64,000 nucleotides of DNA from Treponema sp. CETP13 (GTDB lineage Bacteria; Spirochaetota; Spirochaetia; Treponematales; Treponemataceae): positions 62,001 through 126,000 of the forward strand of contig MLPZ01000005.1 of assembly GCA_001885315.1 (NCBI GenBank). The letters are read 5' to 3'. The translations under genes and the position numbers were made by a program. Numbering within the stretch: the first letter of the stretch is position 1; the number at the start of each line of letters is the position of its first letter. Shown here in pieces: positions 15,513 through 23,938 of the stretch. Below the pieces are notes generated by a model. That model had not been told where the DNA came from, ran no database searches, and saw nothing but the letters and a program-made list of their open reading frames with translations.

Positions 15513-17780
15513 GTGGAATCCCAAACACAAAAAATAGATGCCATTACATTTCTTAGTAAAGATTTGGATTTAGAAAATTTAAAAACCGTTTTAAACGATA
15601 TTCAATCGGATTTTAGTGCCCCGCAATATGGTTTAGATTTTCTCTATACAAAATACCAAGCTTTTACAAAACCACAGATGAGTCAAGCAGATAAATTAGC
15701 GGCATTACTAAAAGCGAGTACCGAACTCACAACTGTAAAAGCACCGGATTGGGAATTTATTGCTGCTCGATTACTCTATGTACAATTTGAAAATCAATTG
15801 AAAACAAATATGGCTCAATTTGGCGTAAGCACCTTATATGAAAAGATTTTATTTTTAACACAGCATAAACTTTATGGAACATACATTTTAGAAAACTATT
15901 CTAAAAAAGAAATTGAAGAGGCCCAAACTTTTATTGATACTAGCCGAAACAAACTCTTTACCATTAGTGGTCTAGACTTACTGTTAAAACGTTATGTTAT
16001 TAAAACACATGATTATAAATATATAGAAACACCACAAGAGTTGTTTTTAGGCATAGCCTTACACTTAGCCATGAAAGAAAAAAACAATAGATTATCTTGG
16101 GTTAAAAAGTTTTACGATATGTTAAGCTTACAAAAAGTTTCTATGGCCACCCCTACAATGGCGAATGCTAGAAAACCATACCATCAACTTTCATCGTGCT
16201 TTATTGACACTGTACCAGATTCTTTAGATGGCATTTTTAGATCTATAGATAACTTTGCAAAGGTTAGCAAATTTGGTGGTGGCATGGGATTGTACTTTGG
16301 CAAAGTTAGAGCAGTCGGTTCTGCAATTAGAGATTTTAAAGGTGTAGCCGGGGGTGTTATTAGGTGGATTAAATTAGCAAATGATACAGCAGTTGCTGTA
16401 GATCAGCTTGGTGTTAGACAAGGAGCTGTTGCAGTATATCTTGACGTCTGGCATAAAGATATACCTGAGTTTTTACAACTGCGCACTAATAATGGCGACG
16501 ATAGAATGAAAGCCCACGATGTTTTCCCAGCCGTCTGCTACCCTAACCTTTTTTGGGAAATGGTAGAAAAAGACATAAATGGCACATGGTATCTTATGTG
16601 CCCGTATGAAATTTATAAAGCAAAGGGATATCATTTAGAAGACTATTATGGCACCGAATGGGAAGAAAAATACAAAGAATGTGTTGCTGATCCTAAAATC
16701 GATAAACGTACAATTGTTGTAAAAGACTTAATTAGACTAATTTTAAAGTCAGCAATAGAAACGGGAACCCCATTTACCTTTAACAGAGATATTGTTAACA
16801 AGGCAAACCCTAATAAACACCAAGGTATAATTTATTGCTCTAATTTATGCACTGAGATTGCGCAAAACATGAAAGAGATAGAATTAGTAAGCAACGAGAT
16901 AACAACGGAAGATGGAGATACCGTTGTCGTAGAAAAAACAAAACCAGGTGATTTTGTAGTCTGCAATTTAGCCTCGTTAGTACTTGGCAATATTGATACA
17001 GATAATGAACAAGATATAGAAGAAACCGTAAGCTCTGTAGTAAGGGCTTTAGACAATGTTATCGACTTAAATATGTATCCATTGCCATATGCACAAGTTA
17101 CAAATCAAAAATACCGATCCATAGGGCTTGGCATGAGTGGCTATCATCACATGTTGGCAAAACATCACATAAAATGGGAAAGCAAAGAACATTTAGAGTA
17201 TGCAGATACAGTATTTGAAAGCATTAACTACAGTGCTATAAAAGCAAGCATGAATCTAAGTAAAGAAAAAGGATCATATACCTACTTTAAAAACAGCGAA
17301 TGGGAAACTGGCAAGTATTTTGAAAGAAGAGGCTATACAAGCGATAAATGGCAAGCGCTAAAAGAGCAAGTTCGCATTAACGGAATACGAAACGCATATC
17401 TTATGGCAGTTGCACCAACAAGTAGCACCAGTATTATCACTGGCACAACAGCAGGTTTAGATCCAATTATGGATAAGTTTTTTTTAGAAGAAAAGAAAAG
17501 TATGATTATTCCGCGAGTTGCTCCAGGACTAAGCCAAGACACCTTTTGGTATTACAAAAGCGCCCACACAATTGATCAAAACTGGAGCATTAAAGCTTGT
17601 GGAATTAGACAGCGACATATTGATCAAGCTATGAGTATGAACTTGTATATAACAAATGATATGACTTTTAGAACAATTTTAGATTTATATATTGCAGCGT
17701 ATAAAAATAACATTAAAACAATCTACTACTTACGCTCTAAATCTTTAGAAGTAGAAGAATGTGCATCATGCAGTGCATAA
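15513..17780 (+). CDS. nrdA: Class Ia ribonucleoside-diphosphate reductase, alpha subunit
   Basis: A 755-residue catalytic subunit reducing NDPs to dNDPs with NrdB. Seen: SSCFIDTVPDS (first redox Cys), SNLCTEIAQN with the thiyl-radical Cys and catalytic Asn and Glu, VVCNLASLVLG (second redox Cys), TIYYLRS (radical-relay tyrosines) and the C-terminal CASC shuttle. The GTG start at 15513 is chosen because TAGGAG lies seven bases upstream; the ATG further upstream lacks an SD. The N-terminal region lacks the KRDG part of an ATP-cone, so dATP feedback through that domain may be absent. nrdB follows 17 bases later. Confidence 0.95.
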   Translation: MESQTQKIDAITFLSKDLDLENLKTVLNDIQSDFSAPQYGLDFLYTKYQAFTKPQMSQADKLAALLKASTELTTVKAPDWEFIAARLLYVQFENQLKTNMAQFGVSTLYEKILFLTQHKLYGTYILENYSKKEIEEAQTFIDTSRNKLFTISGLDLLLKRYVIKTHDYKYIETPQELFLGIALHLAMKEKNNRLSWVKKFYDMLSLQKVSMATPTMANARKPYHQLSSCFIDTVPDSLDGIFRSIDNFAKVSKFGGGMGLYFGKVRAVGSAIRDFKGVAGGVIRWIKLANDTAVAVDQLGVRQGAVAVYLDVWHKDIPEFLQLRTNNGDDRMKAHDVFPAVCYPNLFWEMVEKDINGTWYLMCPYEIYKAKGYHLEDYYGTEWEEKYKECVADPKIDKRTIVVKDLIRLILKSAIETGTPFTFNRDIVNKANPNKHQGIIYCSNLCTEIAQNMKEIELVSNEITTEDGDTVVVEKTKPGDFVVCNLASLVLGNIDTDNEQDIEETVSSVVRALDNVIDLNMYPLPYAQVTNQKYRSIGLGMSGYHHMLAKHHIKWESKEHLEYADTVFESINYSAIKASMNLSKEKGSYTYFKNSEWETGKYFERRGYTSDKWQALKEQVRINGIRNAYLMAVAPTSSTSIITGTTAGLDPIMDKFFLEEKKSMIIPRVAPGLSQDTFWYYKSAHTIDQNWSIKACGIRQRHIDQAMSMNLYITNDMTFRTILDLYIAAYKNNIKTIYYLRSKSLEVEECASCSA

Positions 17781-17797
17781 AATAGAGGAGAAAGACT

Positions 17798-18847
17798 ATG
17801 GACACTAATAAAATTACAAGAAGACCATTATTTAATGAATTTGGCGATATTTCTTTAGACAAAAGACGAATGGTTGGCGGAAACACCACAAACTTAAACG
17901 ACTTTAACAACATTAAATACAGTTGGGTAAGCGATTGGTACAGACAAGCTATGAATAACTTTTGGGTACCAGAAGAAATTAATATGAATACTGATATTCA
18001 AGACTACAGAAAATTAGATAAATACGAAAAAGAAGCCTATGACAAGGTTTTAAGTTTTTTAATATTTTTAGATAGCGTACAATCGGCAAATGTACCTAAT
18101 GTGAGTCAATTTATTACAGCAAATGAAGTTAATTTATGCCTTACCATTCAAGCATTTCAAGAAGCCGTTCACTCACAAAGCTATGGATACATGCTCGATA
18201 CTATTTGCGCACCAGAAGAGCGAACAAAAGTATTATACCAGTGGAAAGACGACGCTCACCTACTTGAGCGAAACAAATATATTGGTAATTTATATAATGA
18301 ATTTCAGGAAAATCCAAACATTACAACTCTTGTTAGATCTATGGTTGCTAACTATGTACTTGAAGGTGTTTATTTTTATTCTGGTTTTATGTTTTTTTAT
18401 AATCTTGGTAGAAACAATAAAATGCCTGGATCTGTACAAGAAATTAGATATATTAACCGAGATGAGAACACCCACTTATGGTTATTCAGATCTATTCTTT
18501 TAGCAATGAAAGAAGAAGAGCCTCAAATGTTTACCCCAGAATTAGTAGATTCATATCGAGAAATGATTAATACTGGTTGTGAAATGGAAATTAAATGGGG
18601 TCATTATGTCATTGGTGATACTATTGCAGGATTAAATAAACAAATGATTACCGATTACATCCAATACTTAGGGAATCTTCGGTGTACACAGCTTGGATTT
18701 GCCAAATTATATGACGGACACGATACAGAACCTGAGTCACTACAATGGGTGAGCCAGTATGCAAATGCAAACGTTATTAAGACAGATTTTTTTGAAGCTA
18801 AAAGCACCGCATATGCAAAAAGTTCAGCTTTAGTTGATGACCTCTAA
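17798..18847 (+). CDS. nrdB: Class Ia ribonucleoside-diphosphate reductase, beta subunit
   Basis: A 349-residue radical-generating subunit with a di-metal site and tyrosyl radical. The ligand set reads Asp92 (FLDS), Glu122 and His125 (EAVHSQSY), the Glu of NYVLEGVYF and Glu/His of RDENTHLW; Tyr129 occupies the radical Tyr122 position of the E. coli enzyme. The spacing matches canonical NrdB, so it should be an oxygen-dependent enzyme, notable in an apparently anaerobic organism. AGAGGAG precedes the ATG. No NrdI or thioredoxin gene is adjacent. Confidence 0.95.
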   Translation: MDTNKITRRPLFNEFGDISLDKRRMVGGNTTNLNDFNNIKYSWVSDWYRQAMNNFWVPEEINMNTDIQDYRKLDKYEKEAYDKVLSFLIFLDSVQSANVPNVSQFITANEVNLCLTIQAFQEAVHSQSYGYMLDTICAPEERTKVLYQWKDDAHLLERNKYIGNLYNEFQENPNITTLVRSMVANYVLEGVYFYSGFMFFYNLGRNNKMPGSVQEIRYINRDENTHLWLFRSILLAMKEEEPQMFTPELVDSYREMINTGCEMEIKWGHYVIGDTIAGLNKQMITDYIQYLGNLRCTQLGFAKLYDGHDTEPESLQWVSQYANANVIKTDFFEAKSTAYAKSSALVDDL

Positions 18848-18864
18848 AAATAGTATTACTTTAG

Positions 18865-18888
18865 TGGTATACTATTATTTAAATAGTA
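18865..18888 (+). promoter_or_regulatory. Extended -10 and inverted repeat before the alcohol dehydrogenase
   Basis: TGGTATACT (18865-18873) is an extended -10. It runs into TACTATT-ATTTA-AATAGTA (18870-18888), a perfect 7-bp inverted repeat over the transcription start, placed like a repressor site. Confidence 0.5.
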
Positions 18889-18909
18889 CGTTTTATAAGG
18901 AGCAATAAA

Positions 18910-20073
18910 ATGAATATTAATTTTGACTACAGAATACCTACCAGATTAATTTTTGGTGCTGGAAAACTAGAAGAATTAAAAAACATAAAATTACCCGGTA
19001 AAAAAGCATTAATTGTTATTTCATCTGGTACCTCTATGAAAAAATATGGATATCTCGAGCGTGTGCAAAAACTACTTAGCCAAAATGGTGCAGAATCGGT
19101 TGTTTTTGACAAAATTTTACCTAACCCTATTAGAAGCCATGTTATGGAAGGAGCTGCAATGGCAAACGCCCAAAACTGTGACTTTGTAATTGGTCTTGGT
19201 GGTGGTAGCAGTATAGATTCTGCAAAAAGCATTGCTATTATGGCTAAAAACCCTGGAGATTACTGGGATTATATTAATGGTGGAACAGGAAAAGGAAAAC
19301 CTGTTACACAAGGAGTTCTTCCAATTGTAGCTATTACAACAACAGCAGGAACAGGAACAGAAGCTGACCCGTGGACAGTAATTAGCCACGAAGAAAAAGA
19401 AGAAAAAATTGGATTTGGTACAGATGAGACTTTCCCGACCGTTTCTATTATTGATCCAGAACTTATGCTATCTATCCCACCACATTTAACAGCTTATCAA
19501 GGCTTTGACGCTTTTTTTCACGCAGCAGAAGGCTATATTGCTAACATTGCAACCCCTCTTAGCGATGCCTATGCTCTAAAAAGCATTGAACTTATTAGTC
19601 ATTCATTAGCAATCGCTGTAAAAGACGGTAAAAATATAGAAGCACGAACCGATATTGCTTTAGCAAACACCCTTTCAGGATTGGTAGAATCAACTTCTTC
19701 ATGTACATCAGAGCATTCTATGGAACACGCAATGAGTGCATTCCATCATGCTCTACCACATGGAGCAGGCCTTATAATGCTTAGTGAAGCATACTTTACC
19801 TACTTTAAGAGCATTTGCCCTGATCGCCTTGCAACTATGGCTAAAATAATGGGACAAGAAGAAAGTGCAGACGGATTTGTTAAAGGCTTATTAAAAATGC
19901 AAAAAGACTGTAATGTTCAAAATCTAAAAATGTCAGATTTTGGCATAAAAGAAGAAGAGCTACCAAGTTTGGCAAAAAACAGTCATGAAACTATGAAAGG
20001 CCTTTACGGAATGGATCGAAAAACACTTTCTGTAGAAGATACGCTTTCTATTATGAAAAAAGCATATAAGTAA
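18910..20073 (+). CDS. Iron-containing alcohol dehydrogenase
   Basis: A 387-residue type III (Fe) alcohol dehydrogenase, cytoplasmic, probably interconverting an aldehyde and a primary alcohol with NAD(P)H. VIGLGGGSSIDSAK is the dinucleotide-binding loop; TTAGTGTEADPWTVI and the metal-ligand region FDAFFHAAEGYI, SEHSMEHAMSAFHHALPHGAG supply the Asp and His ligands expected in the family. It resembles butanol-dehydrogenase-like members. AAGGAG precedes the ATG. A flavodoxin gene follows 16 bases later, a plausible redox operon. Confidence 0.9.
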   Translation: MNINFDYRIPTRLIFGAGKLEELKNIKLPGKKALIVISSGTSMKKYGYLERVQKLLSQNGAESVVFDKILPNPIRSHVMEGAAMANAQNCDFVIGLGGGSSIDSAKSIAIMAKNPGDYWDYINGGTGKGKPVTQGVLPIVAITTTAGTGTEADPWTVISHEEKEEKIGFGTDETFPTVSIIDPELMLSIPPHLTAYQGFDAFFHAAEGYIANIATPLSDAYALKSIELISHSLAIAVKDGKNIEARTDIALANTLSGLVESTSSCTSEHSMEHAMSAFHHALPHGAGLIMLSEAYFTYFKSICPDRLATMAKIMGQEESADGFVKGLLKMQKDCNVQNLKMSDFGIKEEELPSLAKNSHETMKGLYGMDRKTLSVEDTLSIMKKAYK

Positions 20074-20089
20074 AAAGGAATTAAAAAAT

Positions 20090-20557
20090 ATGAAGACTCT
20101 TATTGTATATTACACTAAAACAGGTCATACCCTCGAAGCTACAAAAGCCACCGCAAAGGGTATAAAAGACGCCGGGTCAGAGGTAGATATTCTTGAGATT
20201 ACAAAATTTGAGCCAGCTCTTTTAAAAAATTATGATAGCTTTATAGTTGCCGCACCTTGTTGGGATGGAGGAATCACAGATAACGGAGTACCTAAATATG
20301 TTACTCGCGTTCTAGAATCTCTTCCCGAATATTCTTTACATGATATGCGCTGTGGTGGTATTTCTGTTCATGCTTCAAAGGGAGGAGATACTACGGTAAA
20401 AACAATAGGAGATCTTCTAAATGAAAAAGGTGCAACAGATTACAGAGAAGGTCCCGTTGCAATTGCTGGAACACCACTTAGCGTTGATAAAGGTCAATCT
20501 GTAAGTTCTGAAGATTTAGAACGCTACAAAATCTTTGGAAGTCGATTTGTTGAATAA
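20090..20557 (+). CDS. Flavodoxin family protein
   Basis: A 155-residue flavodoxin-fold protein. The phosphate-binding loop is YYTKTGHTLEATKATAKGI (about 7-25) and VAAPCWDGG resembles the 60s FMN loop. It is a little longer than small flavodoxins and lacks the acidic surface seen in many electron carriers, so it could be a carrier or an NAD(P)H:quinone-type flavoprotein. AAGGAA precedes the start. It is co-directional with the alcohol dehydrogenase and convergent with the HAD gene ten bases away. Confidence 0.85.
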   Translation: MKTLIVYYTKTGHTLEATKATAKGIKDAGSEVDILEITKFEPALLKNYDSFIVAAPCWDGGITDNGVPKYVTRVLESLPEYSLHDMRCGGISVHASKGGDTTVKTIGDLLNEKGATDYREGPVAIAGTPLSVDKGQSVSSEDLERYKIFGSRFVE

Positions 20558-20567
20558 TTCTATTCTT

Positions 20568-21326
20568 CTAGATTAACTTCAGCCGTTTTAGAGCATTGTA
20601 GACGCCATCTTTTTCGATATCATCGGTAACGTATGTTGCAGACTCTTTTACAAACTCTTTTGCATTACCCATCGCAATTGAGTTTGGAACATACTTAAGC
20701 ATGCTAACATCGTTACCACCATCTCCAATTGCAACAGCATTTTCTAAATCAAGACCATAGATTTCGAGGACATGTTTAATCCCAATATCTTTGCCACCTT
20801 CAATAGGATATACATCAGCAAAACCATCAATCCATCTAACAATCTGACAATCACTAAACCTTTTTTTTAAGTTTTTATCATTATTAAGATCATTAAAAAT
20901 ATTTATGAGCAAGATATCCTTTTTTTGCAACTCAGATGTAGAAATAGGAATTACAGGATGCCATCCTCTCCTTTTAATATCTTTAAGCACATATCTGTTT
21001 TTATCATCGACGAACTCAACAAGCTCATTTTCTTGCATGGCATAACTAATAAAATCATTAACAGATTTATGAGAAATAGTATTTTTAAATAAAACTTTTT
21101 GTGTTTTATCTACACAATATTGCCCGTTGCAACAAAGATATCCATCAAAATCAAAATAATCGTCCATAAAATTTGCATACCAATAGGCTCGACCTGTAGC
21201 AATAAAAACAAGTATTCCGTTTTTGCGCAGTAAATTTAGAGCCTTTTTAGTTGATTCAGGCATTATCTTTTCTGGAGAAGTAATAAGTGTTCCATCTATA
21301 TCAAAAAAAACAATTTTGTTATTCAT
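20568..21326 (-). CDS. Cof-type HAD-superfamily phosphatase
   Basis: A 252-residue cytoplasmic phosphatase. Motif I is FFDIDGTLI (Asp nucleophile and acid/base), motif II FIATGR, and motif IV AIGDGGNDVSML; the central C2-type cap region spans about 80-190. Cof/YbiV-type HADs dephosphorylate sugar phosphates or FMN and are promiscuous. GAGGA precedes the ATG. It heads no obvious operon, lying between the flavodoxin and the MGMT gene. Confidence 0.9.
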   Translation of the reverse strand: MNNKIVFFDIDGTLITSPEKIMPESTKKALNLLRKNGILVFIATGRAYWYANFMDDYFDFDGYLCCNGQYCVDKTQKVLFKNTISHKSVNDFISYAMQENELVEFVDDKNRYVLKDIKRRGWHPVIPISTSELQKKDILLINIFNDLNNDKNLKKRFSDCQIVRWIDGFADVYPIEGGKDIGIKHVLEIYGLDLENAVAIGDGGNDVSMLKYVPNSIAMGNAKEFVKESATYVTDDIEKDGVYNALKRLKLI

Positions 21327-21363
21327 CTGTTCCTCTTACTTTTTATTTTATAATAATTACGTT

Positions 21364-21828
21364 TTAATTAAAACCGTTTTCAATAGCTAAAAGCTGCTGT
21401 TTTATTTTAATTCCGCTCGCATAACCACCCAAAGAACCATCACTGCCTATAACACGATGACAAGGAACAACAATTTGTATTGGATTTTTATTATTTGCCA
21501 TACCTACAGCTCTTGCAGCGTTTGGATTGCCAATTGCTTTTGCAATAGTTTTATAGCTTACAGTTTTACCATACGGAATTGTACACAAAGCACGCCATAC
21601 TTTTTTTTGAAAATCAGTTCCTTCAAGTGAAAGTGGCAAATCAAATTGAGTGCGTTTGTAATCCAAATACTCATGTATTTGGATTATTGCTCTGTCACAT
21701 AATTCACATGATTTTGAGTTTTTTGCCTTGGTAGCATCAGATAAAAATTTTATATAGGTAATATGTTTTTCTGTGCAATGTATTTCTATTGCACCAATTT
21801 TTGTATTATATACAGATTTTTTTAACAT
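21364..21828 (-). CDS. ogt: Methylated-DNA--protein-cysteine S-methyltransferase
   Basis: About 154 residues; a suicidal DNA-repair protein that removes methyl groups from O6-methylguanine. The active site IVVPCHRVIG (Cys acceptor) is followed by GSLGGYASGIKIKQQLLAIE, and the helix-turn-helix region is IPYGKTVSYKTIAKAIGNPNAARAVGMANNKNP. The start is taken at the ATG at 21828 because AAGGA is eight bases upstream; an in-frame ATG nine bases earlier is possible. It lacks an Ada N-terminal domain. It follows the YkgJ-family gene closely. Confidence 0.93.
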   Translation of the reverse strand: MLKKSVYNTKIGAIEIHCTEKHITYIKFLSDATKAKNSKSCELCDRAIIQIHEYLDYKRTQFDLPLSLEGTDFQKKVWRALCTIPYGKTVSYKTIAKAIGNPNAARAVGMANNKNPIQIVVPCHRVIGSDGSLGGYASGIKIKQQLLAIENGFN

Positions 21829-21852
21829 AAAACTCATCCTTTATTAAGAAAA

Positions 21853-22539
21853 TTATGCTACTGTTGGTAAGGTCGGATTAGGATTAATAGGTTCAGGCGG
21901 TTGTATAAAACTAAGAATCATAAAAATCTTTTTTGCAGCATGAGGAAGCGCTTCTCTCAATAAAGTTGTCTGATTATTGTCTGGGAAAATCCCCAAAGTT
22001 TCTGTAGTAAAAGAACTCATATCAGGTGGCAAAACACCGTATTTTTCAGAAAGCTCTTTGGCACAATATTGTCGATGTTCTAATCCATTCATACAGCTAT
22101 CTGGCATAAAACGACACGGCCGCCAACGCCGTTCAGCATTTTTATCGTGATCTCCACAGTACCCAAACAACCTACAAATCAGCATACGTCCATCATATAT
22201 TTGACAATGGGCTTCCTTCTGGGGATCGTAAAAAACACAGCCTTTTGGATGTAATGCAAAATCAGATCTCATTGGACTTATGACATCATAATTTAACAAC
22301 ACATCGAACACTTCTCGTCGGTTAAAATACAACCATGCAGCTGTATACAAAGCCTCAGCCTCTAAAATATCTGGCTCAAAATCTAAACAACATGTACCAC
22401 ACCCAGTTGGACATACTGAAGCACCAACATCACGCCAAGGCTTTTGCGCAACAGTAATATCTTTATATATTCTATCAACAGTAATCAGAGCATCGTACAC
22501 AGCCGTGCCCTGAAAAATATCTATTTGATTTTGGTTCAT
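21853..22539 (-). CDS. YkgJ-family cysteine-cluster protein
   Basis: About 228 residues. A CX3CX2CC-type cluster (CPTGCGTCCLDFEPDI) and further cysteines (GCVFYDPQKEAHCQIYDGRMLICRLFGYC, RPCRFMPDSC) mark the YkgJ/UPF0153 family, thought to bind zinc or an Fe-S cluster. A link to flagellin lysine methylation (FliB-like) is known for relatives, but the function here is open. Start set at the ATG at 22539 with AGGA seven bases upstream. It precedes MGMT on the same strand and follows the NUDIX gene. Confidence 0.82.
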   Translation of the reverse strand: MNQNQIDIFQGTAVYDALITVDRIYKDITVAQKPWRDVGASVCPTGCGTCCLDFEPDILEAEALYTAAWLYFNRREVFDVLLNYDVISPMRSDFALHPKGCVFYDPQKEAHCQIYDGRMLICRLFGYCGDHDKNAERRWRPCRFMPDSCMNGLEHRQYCAKELSEKYGVLPPDMSSFTTETLGIFPDNNQTTLLREALPHAAKKIFMILSFIQPPEPINPNPTLPTVA

Positions 22540-22592
22540 GAAATATCCTATATTAACTATTATGTTTTCTTGAAAATATCTCATTTACCTTT

Positions 22593-22982
22593 TTATTTCA
22601 ATAGATTTTTTAAGGCATCTACAACTAATTTATCAGCTGGTAACCATTTTACAGTATTAAGATCTTTTGCCGATAGAAATTTTGAATTAGAATGCTCTAA
22701 TAATGTTAAATTACCCGAAATAATACTACATAAATAACAATCCATCGTTAAATGAAATGTAGGATAATCATACTCTACAGTTTCTACAAAATTATTTACA
22801 GCAATTTCTGTATCTAATTCTTCATCTATTTCTCGCCTTAGTGCATCTTCTTTTTTTTCACCAGGCTCTACTTTACCACCAGGTAATTCATAAAACCCTT
22901 TATATTCTCCATGTGCTCTTTGGGCTACAAAAACCTTACCTGATTTTATAATAATAGCAGCGACTACTTGTATTCGTTTCAT
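22593..22982 (-). CDS. NUDIX hydrolase, MutT-like
   Basis: About 129 residues with a full NUDIX box GGKVEPGEKKEDALRREIDEEL and the opening IQVVAAIIIKSGKVFVAQRA, as in MutT/8-oxo-dGTP diphosphatases and CTP pyrophosphohydrolases. It would cleanse oxidised nucleotides in the cytoplasm. The ATG at 22982 is preferred (AAGGA seven bases upstream) over an upstream in-frame start. Its position next to MGMT suggests a small nucleotide/DNA-maintenance group. Confidence 0.88.
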   Translation of the reverse strand: MKRIQVVAAIIIKSGKVFVAQRAHGEYKGFYELPGGKVEPGEKKEDALRREIDEELDTEIAVNNFVETVEYDYPTFHLTMDCYLCSIISGNLTLLEHSNSKFLSAKDLNTVKWLPADKLVVDALKNLLK

Positions 22983-23117
22983 TTTAAATCCTTCGATAAA
23001 TATCAAACAGTAGTATAGCATTTCCAAGACTATTTAGATAGGCTATTGCAGCTTGTTCTTATCGAGCAACTTAGAATATAATAAAATAAAAAGTACAATT
23101 TTAAAATTGGAGAGTTA

Positions 23118-23792
23118 ATGCGAAAAATAAAAAAAGTTATTGTTTTCTCGATTCTTATATATTCACTTGTTACAGCCATTACTTCCTGTACTTCAACCAC
23201 CTTATATCCAGAAAATAGTATTAGAGTCGCTTGCATAGGAGATAGCATAACCGAAGGTTCTTTTATGCTAAACAAAAAGAAATACAATTATCCAACACAG
23301 CTAAATAAATTGCTTGACGAGAGATTCCTCGTTGAAAATTTTGGGGTGAATGGAGCCTGTGCAACAGAGAATTCTAATAAGCCTTATACTAGTCTTTCTG
23401 AGTATCATAAATCGATAGCTTTTTCTCCAGATATCGTTTTGTTCATGTTAGGAACTAATGACTCGAAAACATACAATTGGAATAAAGAGGCTTTTTTTAT
23501 CGATTATAAATCTCTTGTTAGCACCTATCTAAATCTTCCATCTAAACCACGTGTCATTATTATGACATCAATTCCAGCATATTCTAATACATATAAGATA
23601 CAGGCGGCTATTATTCAAAATGAAATAGTTCCAAGCGTCAAAGCTTTTTGTGAAGAAAATAATCTTGAAATGATTGATTTAAATAAAGACTTTACCAATA
23701 AAAAAGAACTTTATATTATTGACGGAATCCACCTTAATCAAGCCGGCGGTCAATACATGGCAAAAACTGTTTTTAAATCGATTGACTGGTAA
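23118..23792 (+). CDS. SGNH/GDSL-family lipoprotein esterase
   Basis: A 224-residue exported hydrolase. The signal ends in SLVTAITSC, a relaxed lipobox (Cys24). Block I is CIGDSITEG (Ser nucleophile), block II FGVNGACA, block III MLGTNDSKTY and block V DGIHLNQAG (Asp-His). It probably deacylates or cleaves an ester in the periplasm or on a lipid-facing surface, for example a carbohydrate acetyl ester; the substrate is not known. GGAGA precedes the ATG. A single gene between the NUDIX and MFS genes. Confidence 0.88.
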   Translation: MRKIKKVIVFSILIYSLVTAITSCTSTTLYPENSIRVACIGDSITEGSFMLNKKKYNYPTQLNKLLDERFLVENFGVNGACATENSNKPYTSLSEYHKSIAFSPDIVLFMLGTNDSKTYNWNKEAFFIDYKSLVSTYLNLPSKPRVIIMTSIPAYSNTYKIQAAIIQNEIVPSVKAFCEENNLEMIDLNKDFTNKKELYIIDGIHLNQAGGQYMAKTVFKSIDW

Positions 23793-23938
23793 GACCTGAC
23801 AACTAGATATGAGATAAAAACGCTTGCTATAGAATATTAGTTACAGTAGAATGATTAACATTTAATACACAAACTTATCTAAATAAATAGAACCAAGTAT
23901 TTATAATTTGTTCTCTTATAAAGATACAAGGGATTAAT

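Noticed and set aside
23793-23938. Extra gene between the GDSL lipoprotein and the MFS carrier
   Set aside because: Only 146 AT-rich bases with no open frame preceded by an SD.
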